Below are positions 1 to 9,633 of a DNA stretch of 64,000 nt, piece after piece. Positions within the stretch are counted from its first letter, which is position 1. Each line of letters starts with the position of its first letter. The notes under the pieces are model-generated. The model was not told where the DNA came from. It worked only from the letters and a program-made list of their open reading frames with translations, and did no database searches. The translations under genes and the position numbers were made by a program. This DNA comes from Arthrobacter sp. V1I7 (GTDB lineage: Bacteria > Actinomycetota > Actinomycetes > Actinomycetales > Micrococcaceae), in NCBI RefSeq assembly GCF_030817015.1, contig NZ_JAUSYS010000001.1, positions 744,001 to 808,000 on the forward strand, written 5' to 3'.

Positions 1-665
1 GGAAGATCATGGTGGCCGCGGCGAGCGGCGCCAGCACGATGGTCTCGACGGTGAGGCTGGTGATCGCATCCGCGCGCGGTCCCACCCGCTTCTTGACGAA
101 ACCGTAGAGGCCGAAGCTCAGCGCCAGGGTCAACGCAATCCAGGGCAGCTTCCCGTAGGAGACGGTCAGGACGCCGACGGCGATGAACCCGATGCCGACG
201 GCGGCCCACTGCAGCGGACGCAGCTTCTCCTTCAGGACGAAGACGCCCAGCAACACCGAGACCAGCGGGTTGATGAAGTAACCGAGGGAGGCCTCCACGG
301 CCTGCCCGGTGGTCACACCGTATGTGTAGGTCAGCCAGTTCACCGCGATCAGCCCGGCCGCGATCGCAAGCGGGCCGATCACCGTACGGTTCCGGAACGC
401 GGCTCCGAGCACCCGCCAGGAGCGGGTGATGGTGATCAGCAGGGTGCAGAACAGCAGCGACCAGACCACCCGGTTGGCCACGATTTCGACGGGCGCCGGC
501 CGGTGCGAGCACAAAGAAGTACAGCGGCAGCAGCCCCCACAGCCCGTAGGCGCCGATGCCGAACAGGACGCCCGCCGTCGTGTCCTTGTCTACGGCCTTG
601 AGTGGCGCAGGCTGCTTCCGCGCGCGGCTCTCCGACGGTGCGGCCGTATCCGGGGCGGTCGGCAT
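1..665 (-). pseudogene. rarD: RarD-type EamA/DMT permease, frameshifted, cut by left edge
   Basis: The minus strand from an ATG at 665 encodes a short polar N-terminus and then the typical RarD start with GLLPLYFFVLAPAG (around residues 40-58). Directly after this, at about position 491, one extra base breaks the frame. From 490 down to position 1 the RarD reading continues in the next frame (VEIVANRVVWSLLF, then SLGYFINPLVSVLLG and FVKKRVGPRADAI). RarD proteins are inner-membrane drug/metabolite transporters with about ten helices. The C-terminal part lies outside the window. Either this is a real pseudogene or the base is a sequencing error; the homology is clear in both frames. Confidence 0.8.
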
Positions 666-870
666 GGCAGGAGAGAACGATCCGTCGGGTCTGGGCACAA
701 GATCAATAACACCACCTGCGCGGCCCGTATTCCGTCCAATTGGTTCCCCGCGCCCGATGTCGCTGCGATCTCAGTCACCCGGAGCCCCCGCCCGTTGCCG
801 CAGACATTTAGAATTAGGGATTGTGCGCTGCATGACGCGGCGCAGTCGCCAAGACTCAGAAGGGCTCCCG

Positions 871-2307
871 GTGTCCACCTCGGCCGAAACCACCTCCAAG
901 CGTCCGCTCCGCGTTGCGATTGTCGGCGCCGGACCGGCCGGCGTATATGCCGCGGACATCCTGACCAAGTCCAATGAGGTCAAGGACGGCGATTTCGAGG
1001 TCAGCATCGACCTCTTCGAGGCGTACCCGGCGCCCTACGGCCTGATCCGCTACGGCGTAGCCCCGGACCACCCCCGGATCAAGGGGATCGTCAACGCCCT
1101 GCACAAGGTCCTGGACCGCGGGGACATCCGCTTCCTCGGCAACGTAACCTACGGCCGCGACCTCACGCTGCACGATTTCCGCTCGTTCTACGACGCCGTG
1201 ATCTTCTCCACCGGCGCCATCAAGGATGCGGAGCTGGACATCCCCGGGATCGGGCTGGAGGGCTCCTTCGGCGGGGCCGATTTCGTCTCCTGGTACGACG
1301 GCCACCCCGACGTGCCACGGAACTGGCCGCTCGAGGCCAAGGAGATCGCGGTGGTTGGCAACGGCAACGTGGCGCTGGACGTGGCCCGCATGCTGGTCAA
1401 GCATGCCGACGAACTGCTCGTCACGGAAATCCCTGACAACGTCTACCAGGCGCTCAGGAACTCCCCGGTCACGGACGTCCATGTGTTCGGCCGCCGCGGC
1501 CCGGCCCAGGTGAAGTTCACCCCGCTGGAACTGCGCGAACTCTCCCATGCCAAAGATGTGGACATCGTCCTGCACCCGGAGGACTTTGAGTTCGACGAGG
1601 CCTCCGATGAGGCAATCCGCAGCAACAACCAGATCCGCACCATGGTCAACACCCTGACGAACTGGCTCGTCGAGGAGCATGCGGAGGCGGAGAAGCCGTC
1701 CTCCCGCCGGCTGCACCTGCACTTCCTGCACAGCCCGGTCGAGATCTACGACGATCCCGCCCACCCCGGCAAGGTCGCGGGCATCAGGTTCGAGCGGATG
1801 CAGCTGGACGGCACCGGAAACGCCAAGGGCACGGGGGAATACCTCGACTACCCGGTGCAGGCCGTCTACCGGGCGATCGGCTACCACGGCTCGCCGCTGG
1901 ACGAACTGGAATACGACGCCCAGCGCGGTGTCATCCCCAACGAGGGCGGGCGGGTGCTCGATGCCGAGGGCAACCCGGTCCCCGGCATCTACGCGACCGG
2001 CTGGATCAAACGCGGGCCCGTCGGCCTGATCGGCCACACCAAGGGCGACGCGCTCGAGACCATCGGGTTCCTGCTCGAGGACCGGCTGACCCTCCCCCCG
2101 GCGCAGAACCCGGACCCGCAGGCCATTATCGATCTCCTGGAGGAGCGGGGCATTGAGTACACGACCTGGGAAGGCTGGATCAAGCTCGACGCCCACGAGC
2201 TGGCGCTGGGCGAGGAGTGGTCCGCCGCGGTGGACGCCAGCGGCATTGTCCGGGAGCGCGTCAAAGTGGTTCCCCGCGAGGACATGATCGAAATCTCCCG
2301 CGGCTAG
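871..2307 (+). CDS. fprA: FprA-type ferredoxin/adrenodoxin-NADP+ reductase
   Basis: A 478-residue flavoprotein with an N-terminal FAD-binding motif (VAIVGAGPAGVYAA, residues about 14-27), the family signature APYGLIRYGVAPDHP, and an NADP-binding motif VVGNGNVALDVAR followed by GRRGPAQVKF. The C-terminal motif YATGWIKRGPVGLIGHTKGDA contacts FAD. Length and order match mycobacterial FprA and adrenodoxin reductase, which pass electrons from NADPH to ferredoxins, often for P450s. I chose the GTG at 871 because AGAAGGG lies 7 nt upstream; an ATG at 832 is in frame but would add a non-conserved basic stretch. The gene is divergent from the rarD remnant. Confidence 0.88.
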   Translation: MSTSAETTSKRPLRVAIVGAGPAGVYAADILTKSNEVKDGDFEVSIDLFEAYPAPYGLIRYGVAPDHPRIKGIVNALHKVLDRGDIRFLGNVTYGRDLTLHDFRSFYDAVIFSTGAIKDAELDIPGIGLEGSFGGADFVSWYDGHPDVPRNWPLEAKEIAVVGNGNVALDVARMLVKHADELLVTEIPDNVYQALRNSPVTDVHVFGRRGPAQVKFTPLELRELSHAKDVDIVLHPEDFEFDEASDEAIRSNNQIRTMVNTLTNWLVEEHAEAEKPSSRRLHLHFLHSPVEIYDDPAHPGKVAGIRFERMQLDGTGNAKGTGEYLDYPVQAVYRAIGYHGSPLDELEYDAQRGVIPNEGGRVLDAEGNPVPGIYATGWIKRGPVGLIGHTKGDALETIGFLLEDRLTLPPAQNPDPQAIIDLLEERGIEYTTWEGWIKLDAHELALGEEWSAAVDASGIVRERVKVVPREDMIEISRG

Positions 2308-2330
2308 CCGGCGGACTCGGCAGAGCGTCA

Positions 2331-2375
2331 TCGGCCCTGAGCACGACGTCGGCCCTGAGCACGACGTCGGCCCTA
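2331..2375. repeat. 18-bp tandem repeat, 2.5 copies
   Basis: The unit TCGGCCCTGAGCACGACG occurs at 2331-2348 and 2349-2366, followed by a half copy at 2367-2375. It lies in the gap between the ferredoxin reductase stop and the regulator start. Nothing in it looks like a coding sequence. Confidence 0.9.
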
Positions 2376-2456
2376 GCCGGGCCGCGGGTCCGGCCACTAG
2401 ACTTGCCGGACTCGGCCGCCTCCGGCAGGCCGTCGTGCCCGTCAGGTGGGAGTTCA

Positions 2457-3839
2457 ATGAGGAATCTGGACCATCCGGCAGCATCCAATGGCTACACTGC
2501 GGAGCTGCGCCATAAGTATGCCAGCACCGGCCATGAGCAGCTGGACCCGCGTGGCCTGCTGTTCCCCGAGGCCCGGCAGCTGCCCGGGGTAAGCCCCGTA
2601 ATCCAGGAGTCATGGCGGCGTTCCGCCCGGCTGCACGCCAACCCGGACCACCCCGAGGCCCCGCTGGCCATGGACCGCGAGGAACTTGTTGAGTACCGGC
2701 GCCAGCATCCCCTCGCCACCATCATGCCGGTCATCCACAAGCTGCTGGTCCTGCCCAGCCACGACAGCGGGATGCTGGTGGCCGTGGGAGACGAGCTCGG
2801 CCGGCTGCTCTGGGTTGACGGCGACGCCGCAATGCAGCGCAAGGCCGCAGCCATGATGTTCGTTCCGGGCGCCGACTGGTCCGAGGCAACCGTCGGTACC
2901 AGCGCGCCCGGCACCGCCCTCGCCCTGGGCCGCGGGATCCAGATCTCCGGCGCCGAGCACTACAAGCGGTCCGTCCACCCGTGGAGCTGCACGGCTGTGC
3001 CGTTCCACGATCCCGATTCGGGCGCCCTGCTCGGCGTCGTCGACATCACCGGCACCGAGTCCGCCGTCGCGCCGCACACCCTGTCCCTGGTTGAGGCGAC
3101 CGTCGCCGCGGCGCAGGCATACCTGCGGGTGGAACGGCTCCAGCTGGCCGCCGCGAGTTCCGCGCCGCCGGCCCGGCGGCGCCGCCCGGCTGCTCCGGCA
3201 ACGGCCGGCGCGGCGGCATCCACCCGGGACGCAACGAGCCTGTACCGCAACAGCCTCCAGCTGCTCGGCCGCGACCAGGCGCTGCTGAGCATTGCCGGCC
3301 GGACGGTGACCCTGTCTGCCCGGCACAGCGAGATCCTGGCGCTGCTCAGCACACACCCGGAAGGGCTCAACGCCGAAGAACTCTGCTCGCTGCTGTACTC
3401 CGGGGAGGCGTCCACCATGACGCTGCGGGCCGAGATGGTGCGCCTGCGCAAGGTTCTCCAGCAACTCAATCCGGACGCGGTCCCGCATTCCCGGCCCTAC
3501 CGGCTGCCCGTGGATCTGGTGCCGGACTCCGGCCAGGTCCTCAATTGCCTGCAGCGGGGCGCCCACCGGATCGCCCTGGAGATCTACCGCGGCGCGGTAC
3601 TGCCCCGCTCGGAAGCGCCCGGCATTACCGAGCTGCGGAACCGGGTCTCCTCCCTGCTGCGCGAGGCGGTGCTCACCGGCGGGAGTGCGGAGTCACTGCT
3701 GAAGTACGCCCGGCTGCCGGAGGCAAGGGACGACGTCGAGGTCCGGCTCGCGGCTCTGAAGCTGCTGCCGCCCCGGTCGCCAAAGCGTGCCGCCGTCGTC
3801 GCCGATCTCGAACGGCTGGACGCGGAACTCAGCGCGTGA
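2457..3839 (+). CDS. GAF-domain regulator with C-terminal winged-helix DNA-binding region
   Basis: A 460-residue protein. Residues about 40-225 resemble the N-terminal sensor part of AcoR-type regulators (SPVIQESWRRS, then a GAF domain ending HPWSCTAVPFHDPDSG and LLGVVDITG). A low-complexity Ala/Pro/Arg linker (about 228-252) leads to a region like the OmpR/SARP winged helix (SIAGRTVTLSARHSEILALL, then LNAEELCSLLY). The AAA+ domain of classical AcoR is absent, so it should not act with sigma-54. ATG at 2457 has GGTGGGA upstream. It sits immediately before an aldehyde dehydrogenase in the same direction and is the obvious candidate to control it; the ligand is unknown. Confidence 0.78.
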   Translation: MRNLDHPAASNGYTAELRHKYASTGHEQLDPRGLLFPEARQLPGVSPVIQESWRRSARLHANPDHPEAPLAMDREELVEYRRQHPLATIMPVIHKLLVLPSHDSGMLVAVGDELGRLLWVDGDAAMQRKAAAMMFVPGADWSEATVGTSAPGTALALGRGIQISGAEHYKRSVHPWSCTAVPFHDPDSGALLGVVDITGTESAVAPHTLSLVEATVAAAQAYLRVERLQLAAASSAPPARRRRPAAPATAGAAASTRDATSLYRNSLQLLGRDQALLSIAGRTVTLSARHSEILALLSTHPEGLNAEELCSLLYSGEASTMTLRAEMVRLRKVLQQLNPDAVPHSRPYRLPVDLVPDSGQVLNCLQRGAHRIALEIYRGAVLPRSEAPGITELRNRVSSLLREAVLTGGSAESLLKYARLPEARDDVEVRLAALKLLPPRSPKRAAVVADLERLDAELSA

Positions 3840-3845
3840 CAGCCG

Positions 3846-3865
3846 GAAGTGATCAGGCTCACTTC
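3846..3865. promoter_or_regulatory. CRP/GlxR-like dyad upstream of aldehyde dehydrogenase
   Basis: GAAGTGA-N6-TCACTTC is a perfect 7-bp inverted repeat. Its inner part, GTGA-N6-TCAC, is the core of CRP-family and GlxR sites. It starts 6 bp after the regulator stop codon and lies about 100 bp before the dehydrogenase start, a normal distance for an activator. Binding by a CRP-type protein is inferred. Confidence 0.55.
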
Positions 3866-3886
3866 GGTTGCAACCTGACTGCAACC
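3866..3886. promoter_or_regulatory. GGTTGCA-N7-TGCAACC dyad, candidate operator
   Basis: A perfect 7-bp inverted repeat that begins at the base after the CRP-like dyad. It also contains the palindrome GGTTGCAACC (3866-3875), and TGCAACCT is repeated with an 11-bp period (3869 and 3880), about one helical turn. It may be the site for the neighbouring GAF regulator; this is inference from position. Confidence 0.5.
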
Positions 3887-3964
3887 TCCCTGCTCCTACG
3901 CTGAGGGCAACGGCAACTGCCATCGTCAGTTCGCCATCAATCCTGCATAGCAAAGGAGCTAGCA

Positions 3965-5488
3965 ATGACTGTCTACGCACAGCCCGGTACCGAGGGCTCG
4001 AAGGTCACCTTCAAGGACCGTTATGAGAACTGGATCGGCGGCGAGTGGACTGCCCCGGTCAAGGGTCAGTACTTCGAGAACATCACCCCCGTCACCGGTA
4101 AGGCCTTCTGCGAGGTTGCCCGCGGCACTGCAGAGGACATTGAACTGGCGCTGGACGCAGCCCACAAGGTGGCACCTTCCTGGGGAAAGACCTCCGTCGC
4201 AGAGCGCGCCGCTATCCTGAACAAGATCGCCGACCGGATCGACGCGAACCTCGAAATGCTCGCCGTCGCTGAATCCTGGGACAACGGAAAACCGATCCGC
4301 GAAACCCTCAACGCCGACCTCCCGCTCGCAGCGGACCACTTCCGCTACTTCGCGTCCGCCGTCCGTGCCCAGGAAGGCCGCCTGTCCCAGCTCGATGACG
4401 ACACTACCGCCTACCACTACCATGAGCCGCTCGGCGTTGTCGGCCAGATCATCCCCTGGAACTTCCCGATCCTGATGGCCGTCTGGAAGCTCGCCCCGGC
4501 TCTCGCCGCCGGCAACGCCGTGGTCCTGAAGCCGGCCGAGCAGACGCCGACGTCCATCCTCGTCCTGATGGAGCTCATCGGCGACCTTCTGCCCGCCGGT
4601 GTGCTCAACGTCGTCAACGGCTTCGGCGTCGAGGCCGGCAAACCGCTGGCCTCCAGCCCCCGCATCCGCAAGATCGCTTTCACCGGAGAGACCACAACCG
4701 GCCGCCTGATCAGCCAGTATGCCAGCCAGAACCTTATTCCGGTGACCCTGGAACTCGGCGGCAAGAGCCCGAACATCTTCTTTAACGACGTCGCCGACAC
4801 CAATGATGCGTTTTACGACAAGGCCCTTGAGGGCTTCACCCTCTTCGCCTTCAACCAGGGCGAAGTCTGCACCTGCCCGTCCCGGGCCTTGGTCCAGGAC
4901 GGCATCTACGACTCCTTCATGGCCGACGCGCTGGCCCGCACCCGCAAGATCATCCAGGGCAACCCGCTGGACACCGACACCCAGCTCGGCGCCCAGGCCT
5001 CCAACGACCAACTCGAAAAGATCCTCTCCTACATCGACATCGGCAAGCAGGAAGGCGCCAAGGCACTCACCGGCGGCGCCCGTGCCGAGATGTCCGGAGA
5101 CCTGGCCGGCGGCTACTACGTCCAGCCGACCATCTTCGAAGGCCACAACAAGATGCGCATCTTCCAGGAGGAGATCTTCGGCCCGGTGGTGTCCGTCGCC
5201 CGCTTCAGCGATTACAACGACGCCATGGGCATTGCCAACGACACCCTCTATGGCCTGGGTGCCGGCGTCTGGTCCCGCAACGGCAACGTGGCCTACCGCG
5301 CCGGCCGCGAAATCCAGGCCGGGCGGGTGTGGGTCAACAACTACCACGCCTACCCGGCCGGGGCCGCGTTCGGCGGGTACAAGTCCTCCGGCATCGGGCG
5401 CGAGAACCACTCGATGATGCTGGACCACTACCAGCAGACCAAGAACCTGCTGGTCAGCTACTCGGAGAACAAGCTCGGCTTCTTCTAG
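3965..5488 (+). CDS. exaC: NAD+-dependent aldehyde (acetaldehyde) dehydrogenase, ExaC/AcoD type
   Basis: A 507-residue member of the aldehyde dehydrogenase superfamily. It has the NAD-site motif [22 protein letters not shown], the conserved Glu in LELGGKSPN, and the catalytic Cys in [15 protein letters not shown]. The length and the C-terminus ([13 protein letters not shown]) match the ExaC/AcoD group that oxidises acetaldehyde and other small aldehydes to acids. AAGGAG lies 6 nt before the ATG at 3965. Two dyads lie upstream and a DUF779 gene lies downstream, a conserved trio in related actinobacteria, so these are probably co-regulated. Confidence 0.92.
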   Translation: MTVYAQPGTEGSKVTFKDRYENWIGGEWTAPVKGQYFENITPVTGKAFCEVARGTAEDIELALDAAHKVAPSWGKTSVAERAAILNKIADRIDANLEMLAVAESWDNGKPIRETLNADLPLAADHFRYFASAVRAQEGRLSQLDDDTTAYHYHEPLGVVGQIIPWNFPILMAVWKLAPALAAGNAVVLKPAEQTPTSILVLMELIGDLLPAGVLNVVNGFGVEAGKPLASSPRIRKIAFTGETTTGRLISQYASQNLIPVTLELGGKSPNIFFNDVADTNDAFYDKALEGFTLFAFNQGEVCTCPSRALVQDGIYDSFMADALARTRKIIQGNPLDTDTQLGAQASNDQLEKILSYIDIGKQEGAKALTGGARAEMSGDLAGGYYVQPTIFEGHNKMRIFQEEIFGPVVSVARFSDYNDAMGIANDTLYGLGAGVWSRNGNVAYRAGREIQAGRVWVNNYHAYPAGAAFGGYKSSGIGRENHSMMLDHYQQTKNLLVSYSENKLGFF

Positions 5489-5602
5489 GCGGCACTGAAC
5501 CGGGCGGGGATGGATCAGGACTGATCCGTCCCCGCCCACACCCCCTTCCGCGGCCCGTCCCGCGTTCCGCCCTTTCGTCCGCCGCAACCAGATGAGGTCC
5601 CG

Positions 5603-6010
5603 ATGTCCCAGACCAGGCTCGACGCCGCCGTGACCCGCCCCGGTGAGGATTTCTCGCGGGTGGCGCTCACCCCTGAGTCCGTTGACCTGCTGCGCAAGCT
5701 GTGGAAGCAGCATGGGCCGCTGATGTTCCACCAGTCCGGCGGCTGCTGTGATGGTTCTTCGCCGATGTGTTATCCGGCCGGGGAGTTCATCACGGGGGAC
5801 TCGGACGTGCAGCTGGGACTGTTCGACATTTCGGACGGGCTGCGGCCGCAGCCGGTGGAATTCTGGATGTCCCGGGAGCAGTTCAACTACTGGAGCCACA
5901 CCCACCTGACCGTCGACGTCGTCCCGGGCCGGGGGAGCGGCTTCTCGGTGGAATCCCCCGAGGGCAAGAGATTCCTGATCCGCTCCACCCTGATGGACTG
6001 GCCGGTCTGA
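5603..6010 (+). CDS. DUF779 domain-containing protein
   Basis: A 135-residue protein with the DUF779 signature: LMFHQSGGCCDGSSPMCYP (residues about 39-57) and, near the C-terminus, FLIRSTLMDW. The two adjacent Cys plus a third Cys suggest a metal or redox role, but the function is not established. It follows the aldehyde dehydrogenase by 114 bp, and DUF779 genes are commonly found next to acetaldehyde or alcohol dehydrogenases. ATGAGGT upstream of the ATG is an acceptable ribosome-binding site. Confidence 0.85.
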   Translation: MSQTRLDAAVTRPGEDFSRVALTPESVDLLRKLWKQHGPLMFHQSGGCCDGSSPMCYPAGEFITGDSDVQLGLFDISDGLRPQPVEFWMSREQFNYWSHTHLTVDVVPGRGSGFSVESPEGKRFLIRSTLMDWPV

Positions 6011-6144
6011 GGACGCGGCAGACCGGTCCGGAGCCTTGTGGCGCCGTCCGTCTCAGTATGTAGGACAAAAATGGTGGTCCAAGGGATGGACACTACGATT
6101 GATAGGTCTGTTTCCAACAAGTTATCGAGATTGTGGACTTTCCT

Positions 6145-7713
6145 ATGAACCTTTTCCGGACCAAATCCATCGAGCAGTCCATGGCTGACGCCGATGAACC
6201 CGGACGTCAGCTGAAGCGGTCGCTCAGCACCTGGGACTTGATGATCATGGGCGTCGCCGTTGCTGTCGGCGCCGGTATCTTCTCCGTCGGTGCCAAGGCC
6301 GCCGCGAATTTTGCCGGCCCGGCCGTGACCATTTCCTTCGCCATCGCCGCGGTCACCTGCGCGCTCGCCATCATGTGCTACGCCGAATTCGCCACCGCGA
6401 TCCCGGTGGCGGGCTCCGCCTACGTCTTCACCTACGCCACCATGGGCGAACTGCTTGCCTGGATCATCGGCTGGAACCTGATCCTGGAACTGTTCACCGC
6501 CGGCGCCGTGATCGCCAAGTACTGGGGCATCTACCTCAGCAAGGTGTTCGCGCTGATGGGCGTCGACATTCCGCCGTCGATCTCCGTCGGGGGCATTGAC
6601 CTCTACTGGGGCGCCTTCCTGATTGTCGCCGTGTTCACCGTGCTGCTGGTGCTGGGGACCAAGCTGTCCGCCCGCGTCGGCAACGTCTTCACCCTGATCA
6701 AGATCGCGGTCGTGCTCTTCGTCATCGTGGTCGGCTTTACCTACGTGAAGTTCGAGAACTATGCCCCGTTCGTGCCCGCCTCTGAGCCCACCGGCGGCAC
6801 CGGAACCGCGGACGTCCTCAAGCAGTCCTTCTTCGGTTTCCTCACCGGCGCCGCCCCCGCGCAGTACGGCACGCTGGGAATCTTCGCCGGCGCCGCCCTG
6901 GTCTTCTTCGCCTTCATCGGCTTCGACGTGGTGGCCACCTCGGCCGAGGAAGTCAAGAACCCGCAGAAGACCTTGCCCCGCGGTATCTTTGGCGGCCTCG
7001 CGGTCGTCACGGTCCTCTACATCCTGGTGTCGCTGGCGTTGACCGGCATGGTGTCCTACACCGAACTGGCCGAAGCTGAGAATCCGACGCTGACCACCGC
7101 CTTCGAGGCCGTGGGGAATACCGACGCGGCCAAGATCATCGCGTTCGGGTCCCTCGTGGGCCTCACTACGGTGATCATGGTGCTGCTCATGGGGCTGTCC
7201 CGAGTGGTCCTGGCCATGAGCCGCGACGGCCTGCTGCCGCGCTCCCTGTCCAAGACCAGCACGACCCGCGCGACGCCGGTCCGCCTGCAGATCATCTGCG
7301 GCGCAGGCGTGGCCCTCGTGGCCGGACTGACGAATGTGGACCTGCTGGAGGAAATGATCAACATCGGCACGCTGTCGGCCTTCGTGATGGTGAGCCTGGG
7401 CATCCTGGTCCTGCGGAAGAAGCGCCCGGACCTGAAGCCGGCGTTCCGTGTGCCGTTCGGCAAGGTGCTCCCGATCGTCTCTGCGGTTCTCTGCCTCTAC
7501 CTGATGACCAACCTCGCGGTAGAGACCTGGATCTTCTTCGCCATCTGGCTCGTGATCGGCATCGCCATCTACTTCGCCTACGGTCAGCGCCACTCGCGGC
7601 TGAACGAGAAGTTCGCCGACGCCAAGGCTTCCGTCAATGGCCCGGCCGTGAATGCAGCCGAGCCCGCGTACCGGAAGGCGCAGGACAACGACGACGAGTT
7701 CACCCGCGTCTGA
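6145..7713 (+). CDS. APC-superfamily cationic amino-acid permease
   Basis: A 522-residue membrane protein with about 12 predicted helices. The first helix carries the APC substrate motif (LMIMGVAVAVGAGIFSVGAKAA), and the sixth carries FFAFIGFDVVATSAEEVKNPQ, typical of the CAT/YfnA branch. The conserved MSRDGLLP loop follows. It probably imports amino acids by proton symport; the exact substrate cannot be read. GTG at 6133 is an in-frame alternative; I prefer the ATG at 6145 because MNLFRTKSIEQ resembles the usual N-terminus. A strong bidirectional hairpin ends the gene. Confidence 0.88.
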   Translation: MNLFRTKSIEQSMADADEPGRQLKRSLSTWDLMIMGVAVAVGAGIFSVGAKAAANFAGPAVTISFAIAAVTCALAIMCYAEFATAIPVAGSAYVFTYATMGELLAWIIGWNLILELFTAGAVIAKYWGIYLSKVFALMGVDIPPSISVGGIDLYWGAFLIVAVFTVLLVLGTKLSARVGNVFTLIKIAVVLFVIVVGFTYVKFENYAPFVPASEPTGGTGTADVLKQSFFGFLTGAAPAQYGTLGIFAGAALVFFAFIGFDVVATSAEEVKNPQKTLPRGIFGGLAVVTVLYILVSLALTGMVSYTELAEAENPTLTTAFEAVGNTDAAKIIAFGSLVGLTTVIMVLLMGLSRVVLAMSRDGLLPRSLSKTSTTRATPVRLQIICGAGVALVAGLTNVDLLEEMINIGTLSAFVMVSLGILVLRKKRPDLKPAFRVPFGKVLPIVSAVLCLYLMTNLAVETWIFFAIWLVIGIAIYFAYGQRHSRLNEKFADAKASVNGPAVNAAEPAYRKAQDNDDEFTRV

Positions 7714-7773
7714 CTCTGATCTAGTGCCGTGGGCTGCTGGTCCTCGCACCTACCCTCAACCGCCCGTCCCCTC

Positions 7774-7810
7774 AACCGCCCGGCGATCCTCGGATCGGCG
7801 GGCGGTTTTG
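7774..7810. terminator. Hairpin terminator between convergent genes
   Basis: AACCGCCCG (7774-7782) pairs with CGGGCGGTT (7799-7807), with an inner stem CGATCC/GGATCG and a 2-nt tip. TTTT follows on the plus strand. It separates the permease from the convergent DUF222-HNH gene. Confidence 0.85.
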
Positions 7811-7843
7811 CGTCTGCGGCACAAGAGGTCGGCCTGCGGGGAC

Positions 7844-9439
7844 TCAGGCTGCGGTCGAGTCATGGCGGCGTTCACGTTTTCGGGTCTTGGCGTGGTGCCG
7901 GAGCTCGCGCCGGAGGTGTCGGGCCGTTGCAGCTGCCGGCATGGCGTGCGGCCTTACGGCCTCTGTGTCCCGAATTGGTGAGCCCCGTACTGGCGTCCCG
8001 GGCAGGGGTGGCGCGGTGGAGTGGTAGCTGTGGCCGGAGGGGGTGGTGACGTCGAGGGTGTGTCTGGGCTCATTCGCCCCCGCAGGCCCGGGCCGGGGCC
8101 GGCTTGTCCAGCCGGGGGTCTCCTTGGTGTGGTTGCAGGCTTCACAGAGCCCGGCTCCGTTGGCGGCGGCCGTCGCGCCTCCTTCGGCCCACGGGAGGAT
8201 GTGGTCCAGATGCCGGATCGGGGCGTCGCAGTACGGGGTGCGGCAGGTGTCGTCCCGGGCCTGGAGGAAGCGCCGGAGCCCGGCGGGGAAGAGCCGGGCC
8301 CGTGAGTCCATCGCGACGAGGTCCCCGGTGCCGGGGGCGGTGTAGAGCCGCCGCAGCCAGGTCTGCAGCTGGCGGTCGCCGCCACTGCCGCCTCCGCTGC
8401 CTTTGCCTCCGGCGCCCGGGCCCGATCCTTCGGCACCCGGCGCTGAGCCGGCGTTTTTGATCAGCTCGCGGGCCCAGCCGGCGGGGACGATGCCGTAGCC
8501 GGGGAGCCTCGCGGGTTCACTGTCGCCCTGGAAGAGGGTCCGGTCGGTCATCACGAGCTGGATTTCGATGCCGGTGTATCCTCCCGGGGTGCCGGTGAGG
8601 CGTTCGACGAGGCTGTCGGCCATGAGCTGGCCGCGGCCGCGGGGGTCCCCGCCGGCCCGGGCCGTGTCGGCCTGCCGGGACAGGGCGGCGTAAGCGGCGA
8701 CGCCGGCGGAGACCGGGAGCAGCGCGGTCAGGTAGCACATGGTGTCCGGCGCGGGGCGGAGGCTCACGTGCCGTTCGGCGGCGGCATGGCTGGCCCGCTC
8801 GGTGACCGAGCGCGGGTCCCGGCGGTAGGCCGCTGCCCTGGCCGCGGCGGCGATGGCGCGGTCGCCGGCGCCGGTGAAGGTGCCGGTGTCGGCGGCGAGT
8901 TCCTCATCGACCGCGCAGCGGTCCGCGGCTGACAGGCAGGCGGTTTCCTTCACCAGCAAGGTGGCGCGCCATTCGTTGAGCTGGCCGGTCTCAAGCGCGG
9001 CGAGGGTATGCGGCATTTCGGTCACGAGGGCCTTCGCCAGGCCCAGGAGCCGGGAGCCGCGGGCCGGGGATTCCCGCCGGGCGAGCGCGATCTGCGCCCC
9101 GACCCCGGTGCCTAACTGGTCGGCGGGTAGTCCGGCTTCGGCCTGTTCGCGGCGCTGTTGGAGATCAAAAGTGACGGCGAGTTGCGCCTGCAGCGCAGCC
9201 GCGGCGGATTTGAGGTCCTCCAGCCTGCGGATGTGGTCGATTGGTCCGGCATCGCCATCGGCGCAGTCGTCAGCACCGAGGGGGCCAAGGCCGCCGCCGG
9301 AGTCATCGGCGCCGGGAAGGGAGGGGCACGCGGTAGCGAGCAGGCGGGCGAAGTCGGTCACCATCGCGCCGCTTCCAGTGCCGCCGCCTGCTGCCCGAAC
9401 CACTTCGGGCGCCTGATTGCCGTCCATGATCATAGTCAA
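7844..9439 (-). CDS. DUF222 domain protein with C-terminal HNH endonuclease motif
   Basis: A 531-residue protein of the '13E12 repeat' type that is multicopy in many actinobacteria. Residues about 60-340 form the helical DUF222 region, followed by a Gly/Ser-rich linker. The HNH motif lies at about residues 420-470: [22 protein letters not shown], then [11 protein letters not shown], with paired Cys for zinc and the His-Asp-His core present. It therefore looks catalytically intact. Biological role is unknown; suggestions include mobile-DNA or defence functions. Start: TTG at 9439 with AGGTG upstream; ATG at 9433 and 9427 are in frame. Confidence 0.85.
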   Translation of the reverse strand: MTMIMDGNQAPEVVRAAGGGTGSGAMVTDFARLLATACPSLPGADDSGGGLGPLGADDCADGDAGPIDHIRRLEDLKSAAAALQAQLAVTFDLQQRREQAEAGLPADQLGTGVGAQIALARRESPARGSRLLGLAKALVTEMPHTLAALETGQLNEWRATLLVKETACLSAADRCAVDEELAADTGTFTGAGDRAIAAAARAAAYRRDPRSVTERASHAAAERHVSLRPAPDTMCYLTALLPVSAGVAAYAALSRQADTARAGGDPRGRGQLMADSLVERLTGTPGGYTGIEIQLVMTDRTLFQGDSEPARLPGYGIVPAGWARELIKNAGSAPGAEGSGPGAGGKGSGGGSGGDRQLQTWLRRLYTAPGTGDLVAMDSRARLFPAGLRRFLQARDDTCRTPYCDAPIRHLDHILPWAEGGATAAANGAGLCEACNHTKETPGWTSRPRPGPAGANEPRHTLDVTTPSGHSYHSTAPPLPGTPVRGSPIRDTEAVRPHAMPAAATARHLRRELRHHAKTRKRERRHDSTAA

Positions 9440-9633
9440 TCAGTCACCTGTGACAAAAAAGGCTTCGGCTCCCTGCGGCTCATGACGGCCGGATCATGGG
9501 GCGCCGGGCCCGCGCGGCCACCGCCGCCCGCCTCGGTCTGACAGTTGTTCCGGTTGTAAGGACGAGGAGAGGACGAGGGCGGCGGCGGTGGCACCCCCTG
9601 CACTAGTGGCCGGGCACGGCCGCGCCGTGCTTC

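Noticed and set aside
856..2613. 585-codon open frame on the minus strand opposite the ferredoxin reductase
   Set aside because: Its sequence is the Arg/Gly/Val/Asp-rich type produced opposite G/C-rich genes, while the plus strand has clear FprA motifs.
3959..5905. 648-codon minus-strand frame opposite the aldehyde dehydrogenase
   Set aside because: Antisense shadow of a recognised dehydrogenase; no family resemblance.
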